A DNA stretch of 64,000 bases from Bermanella sp036960565 (GTDB taxonomy: Bacteria > Pseudomonadota > Gammaproteobacteria > Pseudomonadales > Oceanobacteraceae): contig JBALXQ010000031.1 of NCBI GenBank assembly GCA_036960565.1, positions 8,072 through 72,071 on the forward strand, given 5' to 3'. Shown one piece after another: positions 61,502 through 64,000 of this stretch. A program made the translations under genes and the position numbers. Positions within the stretch are counted from its first letter, which is position 1, and each line of letters opens with the position of its first letter. Below the pieces are notes generated by a model. The model saw only the letters and a program-made list of their open reading frames with translations, searched no databases and was not told where the DNA came from.

Positions 61502-63004
61502 ATGAAATATAAGGATTTACGCGATTTTATAGCTCAGCTTGAAAAGCAGGGCCAGCTAAAGCGTATTACCCAGCCGGTTGACCCCAAGCTTGAAATGACT
61601 GAAATCTGCGACCGTACTTTACGTGCGGGTGGACCTGCGTTGTTATTTGAAAACCCTGTGGGTCATACCATGCCAGTGTTGGCCAATTTATTTGGCACTC
61701 CTGAGCGTGTTGCTATGGGCATGGGTAAATCCGATGTATCGGCCCTGCGTGAAATAGGTGAGTTATTGGCTTATTTAAAAGAGCCCGAACCGCCTAAAGG
61801 CCTTAAGGATGCTTGGGATAAACTGCCTATTTTCAAACAAGTTTTGAACATGGGGCCTAAAATAATTAAAAAAGCTGCGTGTCAGCAAGTGGTTATTGAA
61901 GGGGATGATGTTGACCTTTCAACTCTGCCCATACAAACCTGCTGGCCAGGAGATGCCGGTCCACTTATTACCTGGCCTTTGGTGATTACACGCGGCCCCA
62001 ATAAAGACCGCCAGAATCTTGGAATTTATCGCCAACAAGTCATCGCCAAGAACAAAGTCATTATGCGCTGGTTAAGCCACCGTGGTGGTGCATTAGATTT
62101 CCGTGAATTCCAAGAAAAAAATCCAGGTAAACCCTATCCGGTTGCGGTGGCATTAGGGGCAGACCCAGCCACTATTTTAGGGGCTGTAACCCCAGTTCCC
62201 GATACATTATCGGAATACGCCTTTGCAGGATTATTGCGTGGCAGTAAAACAGAACTCGCTAACTGTATTGGCAGTGACCTGCAAGTACCCGCCAGCGCAG
62301 AAATTGTTTTAGAGGGTTTCATCTACCCAGATGAAATGGCCGACGAAGGTCCATTTGGAGATCACACTGGCTATTACAATGAAGTGGATAGTTTCCCTGT
62401 CATGACGGTGGAGCGTATCACCCATAGAAAAGACCCTATTTATCACAGTACCTATACTGGTCGTCCGCCAGATGAGCCTGCTGTTTTAGGCGTGGCACTC
62501 AACGAAGTGTTTGTACCTATATTACAAAAACAGTTTCCTGAGATCACCGATTTTTACCTGCCCCCTGAAGGCTGTAGTTATCGAATGGCTGTGGTCACCA
62601 TAAAGAAACAATACCCAGGGCACGCCAAACGCGTGATGCTGGGGGTATGGTCTTTCTTGCGACAATTTATGTACACCAAGTTTGTTATTGTCACCGACGA
62701 CGACATAAACGCCCGCGACTGGAACGATGTCATTTGGGCCATTACGACTCGTATGGACCCTACTAGGGATACCACATTAATTGATAACACTCCCATCGAT
62801 TACCTAGACTTTGCTTCACCCGTGTCGGGGTTAGGCAGCAAGATGGGGTTAGATGCTACCAACAAGTGGCCCGGTGAAACCGATCGAGAATGGGGAGAGC
62901 CTATCGTTATGGATCAAGCCGTAAAAGATAAGGTCGATACCCTCTGGGATGAGCTTAATATCTTTGATAAAGATGCTTTATCTAATGGCCCTACGGCTAA
63001 GTAG
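61502..63004 (+). CDS. ubiD: 4-hydroxy-3-polyprenylbenzoate decarboxylase UbiD
   Basis: 500 aa from the ATG at 61502 (MKYKDLRDFIAQLEKQG); an upstream TTG is unlikely. prFMN-decarboxylase landmarks: GGPALLFENP, NLGIYRQQVI, MRWLSHRGG, PYPVAVALGADP, EIVLEGFIYPDEMADEGPFGDHTGYY with the catalytic Glu region. Decarboxylation step of ubiquinone synthesis, using prenylated FMN made by UbiX. Followed by a flavin reductase gene as in relatives. Confidence 0.96.
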   Translation: MKYKDLRDFIAQLEKQGQLKRITQPVDPKLEMTEICDRTLRAGGPALLFENPVGHTMPVLANLFGTPERVAMGMGKSDVSALREIGELLAYLKEPEPPKGLKDAWDKLPIFKQVLNMGPKIIKKAACQQVVIEGDDVDLSTLPIQTCWPGDAGPLITWPLVITRGPNKDRQNLGIYRQQVIAKNKVIMRWLSHRGGALDFREFQEKNPGKPYPVAVALGADPATILGAVTPVPDTLSEYAFAGLLRGSKTELANCIGSDLQVPASAEIVLEGFIYPDEMADEGPFGDHTGYYNEVDSFPVMTVERITHRKDPIYHSTYTGRPPDEPAVLGVALNEVFVPILQKQFPEITDFYLPPEGCSYRMAVVTIKKQYPGHAKRVMLGVWSFLRQFMYTKFVIVTDDDINARDWNDVIWAITTRMDPTRDTTLIDNTPIDYLDFASPVSGLGSKMGLDATNKWPGETDREWGEPIVMDQAVKDKVDTLWDELNIFDKDALSNGPTAK

Positions 63005-63025
63005 ATAACAACTAAACTAGTAGCT

Positions 63026-64000
63026 ATGACACACCAAATTCTAATACAACCAAAAGGGTTACGCTTTGAAGCGCAGCCCCATGAAGATTTAATTAGCGCA
63101 GCGGCACGTGCCGGCATTCGTATTCGTAAAAGTTGCGCCAATGGTAACTGTGAGATTTGTAAAGCTAAGCTAGTGGCAGGGGTAGTGGATACTCCTGAAG
63201 GCCGATTTGATGCTAATCACCCTGATGTAAACCCGCTTTTGCCGTGTGTTAGCCGCGCCCAAAGCGACTTAATTTTGGAGCTAGACAAGGTGCTGGCTCC
63301 TGGAGAAATTCCTTTGCAACATATTGCTTTTCAAGTGCAAGGTGTCACGCCATTAAGCGAGCACGTTTATCAAGTTGATCTACTGGCTCCGGCGGGCAAA
63401 CTTGCCGACTACCACGCAGGCCAATATCTAGAGCTATTAATAGATGGTGGTGAGTTTCCATTTACCATTGCTAGCGCACCAGGTAGACGAGAGTTAGAAC
63501 TACACTTGGGCGTAGACCCAGAGAATGCCTCGAGCCTACAGATATTAAAATACCTGCAAAGCAACCCCACAGTTCGCGCACGCTTACCCAAAGGGGATGT
63601 TTGGTTAAAGCCTGAATTAAATCAATTAAACCTACACGACCCGTTGGTTTTTATTGTGGCTGGCACCGGCTTTGCGCAAGCTAAAGCCATGATTGAAGAG
63701 CAACTTAAGCACCAACACAGCGCTTTATCTTTATACTGGGTAAACCGTGAAGCCCATAGTTTGTATAGTGATTTGCCTAAAGAGTGGGCTAAGAAAGGGT
63801 TAATTAATTATCACCCTATGACCAGCGACTGCAGTGACTGCGAGTTCTTTTCAAAGCAAACCGTACAAGACAAAATTACCAATGAAATAAATGACATTGG
63901 CTCTATTCAGGAAGTTGCCTGTGGTGGGCCTAAATTTGTTTATAGCGTATTAAGTGGATTAGAAGAAAAAGGCTTGAAGCAATCACAAATGCAAAGTGAT
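63026..64000 (+). CDS. 2Fe-2S NAD(P)H-flavin reductase-like protein, C-terminus outside window
   Basis: Open from ATG at 63026 to the right edge (325 codons, no stop; read by hand). N-terminal plant-type ferredoxin domain with SCANGNCEIC (CX4CX2C) and a fourth Cys in LLPCVSRAQ, then an FNR-like FAD/NAD half with AGQYLELLIDG, FPFTIASAPG and IVAGTGFAQAKAMIE, ending near VACGGPKFVYSVL. Resembles proteins annotated as CDP-6-deoxy-glucoseen reductase. Beside ubiD, in a place often held by fre, so it may supply reduced flavin for prFMN chemistry (inference). Confidence 0.85.
   Translation, partial: MTHQILIQPKGLRFEAQPHEDLISAAARAGIRIRKSCANGNCEICKAKLVAGVVDTPEGRFDANHPDVNPLLPCVSRAQSDLILELDKVLAPGEIPLQHIAFQVQGVTPLSEHVYQVDLLAPAGKLADYHAGQYLELLIDGGEFPFTIASAPGRRELELHLGVDPENASSLQILKYLQSNPTVRARLPKGDVWLKPELNQLNLHDPLVFIVAGTGFAQAKAMIEEQLKHQHSALSLYWVNREAHSLYSDLPKEWAKKGLINYHPMTSDCSDCEFFSKQTVQDKITNEINDIGSIQEVACGGPKFVYSVLSGLEEKGLKQSQMQSD

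Overview
The window is a gene-dense piece of a gammaproteobacterial chromosome. The MSHA pilus locus, the hemC-hemD-hemX-hemY and rsd/dsbB/algP gene sets (familiar from Pseudomonas), the nudE-yrfG-hslR-hslO-pckA order (familiar from enterics) and the trx-rho-ubiD run all point to a marine, Oceanospirillales/Pseudomonadales-like bacterium of moderate GC. I cannot name the species from sequence alone. No rRNA, tRNA, CRISPR array, complete insertion sequence or prophage was seen.

Layout. 1-14087 (minus strand) is an almost complete MSHA type IV pilus locus, read mshI, a second PilN-like gene, mshJ, K, L, M, N, E, G, then B, A, C, D, O, P and a truncated mshQ at the left edge. It encodes the inner-membrane platform (MshI, J, G), the secretin and its helpers (MshL, K, M, N), the assembly ATPase (MshE, with c-di-GMP-binding type N-terminal repeats), the pilins, and the large exported MshQ. 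14214-24409 is housekeeping: trmL, secB, a membrane rhodanese, gpmI-envC, ctpA-yibQ, yheS and a TIGR02444 protein. 24428-29812 carries the AlgP-like protein, an orphan ParA, a WD40 lipoprotein, Rsd, DsbB, a FliL-like protein and an RMF-like protein. 29924-41350 has gshA, tex, two lone periplasmic binding-type or lipoprotein genes, then pckA, hslO, hslR, yrfG, nudE and cysQ. 41351-45619 is the least ordinary stretch: a small unknown gene, three copies of an intergenic repeat, a receiver protein, a diguanylate cyclase, lrgB/lrgA, and a duplicated element with DnaA boxes flanking a very AT-rich tract. 45620-49732 is hemCDXY. 49906-51354 is a secreted phospholipase C-like protein. 51435-54278 holds a thioesterase and a TVP38-flavoprotein fusion whose last codons are tandemly repeated downstream. 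54512-64000 has hemB, ppk1 and convergent ppx, trxA, rho, ubiD and a truncated 2Fe-2S flavin reductase.

Functional themes are surface pili with a c-di-GMP link (MshE plus the membrane GGDEF protein), tetrapyrrole synthesis (hemB, C, D, with HemX/HemY), redox homeostasis (DsbB, TrxA, GshA, Hsp33, the FAD oxidoreductase), polyphosphate and stringent-type physiology (Ppk1, Ppx, Rsd, RMF-like, Rho), and envelope division or remodelling (EnvC, CtpA, YibQ). The features most worth following up are repeat and replication-like DNA signals in intergenic regions rather than a new gene cluster: the DnaA-box module at 45.05-45.34 kb, the triplicated repeat at 42 kb, scattered GGA-loop hairpins, and the triplicated gene tail at 52 kb.
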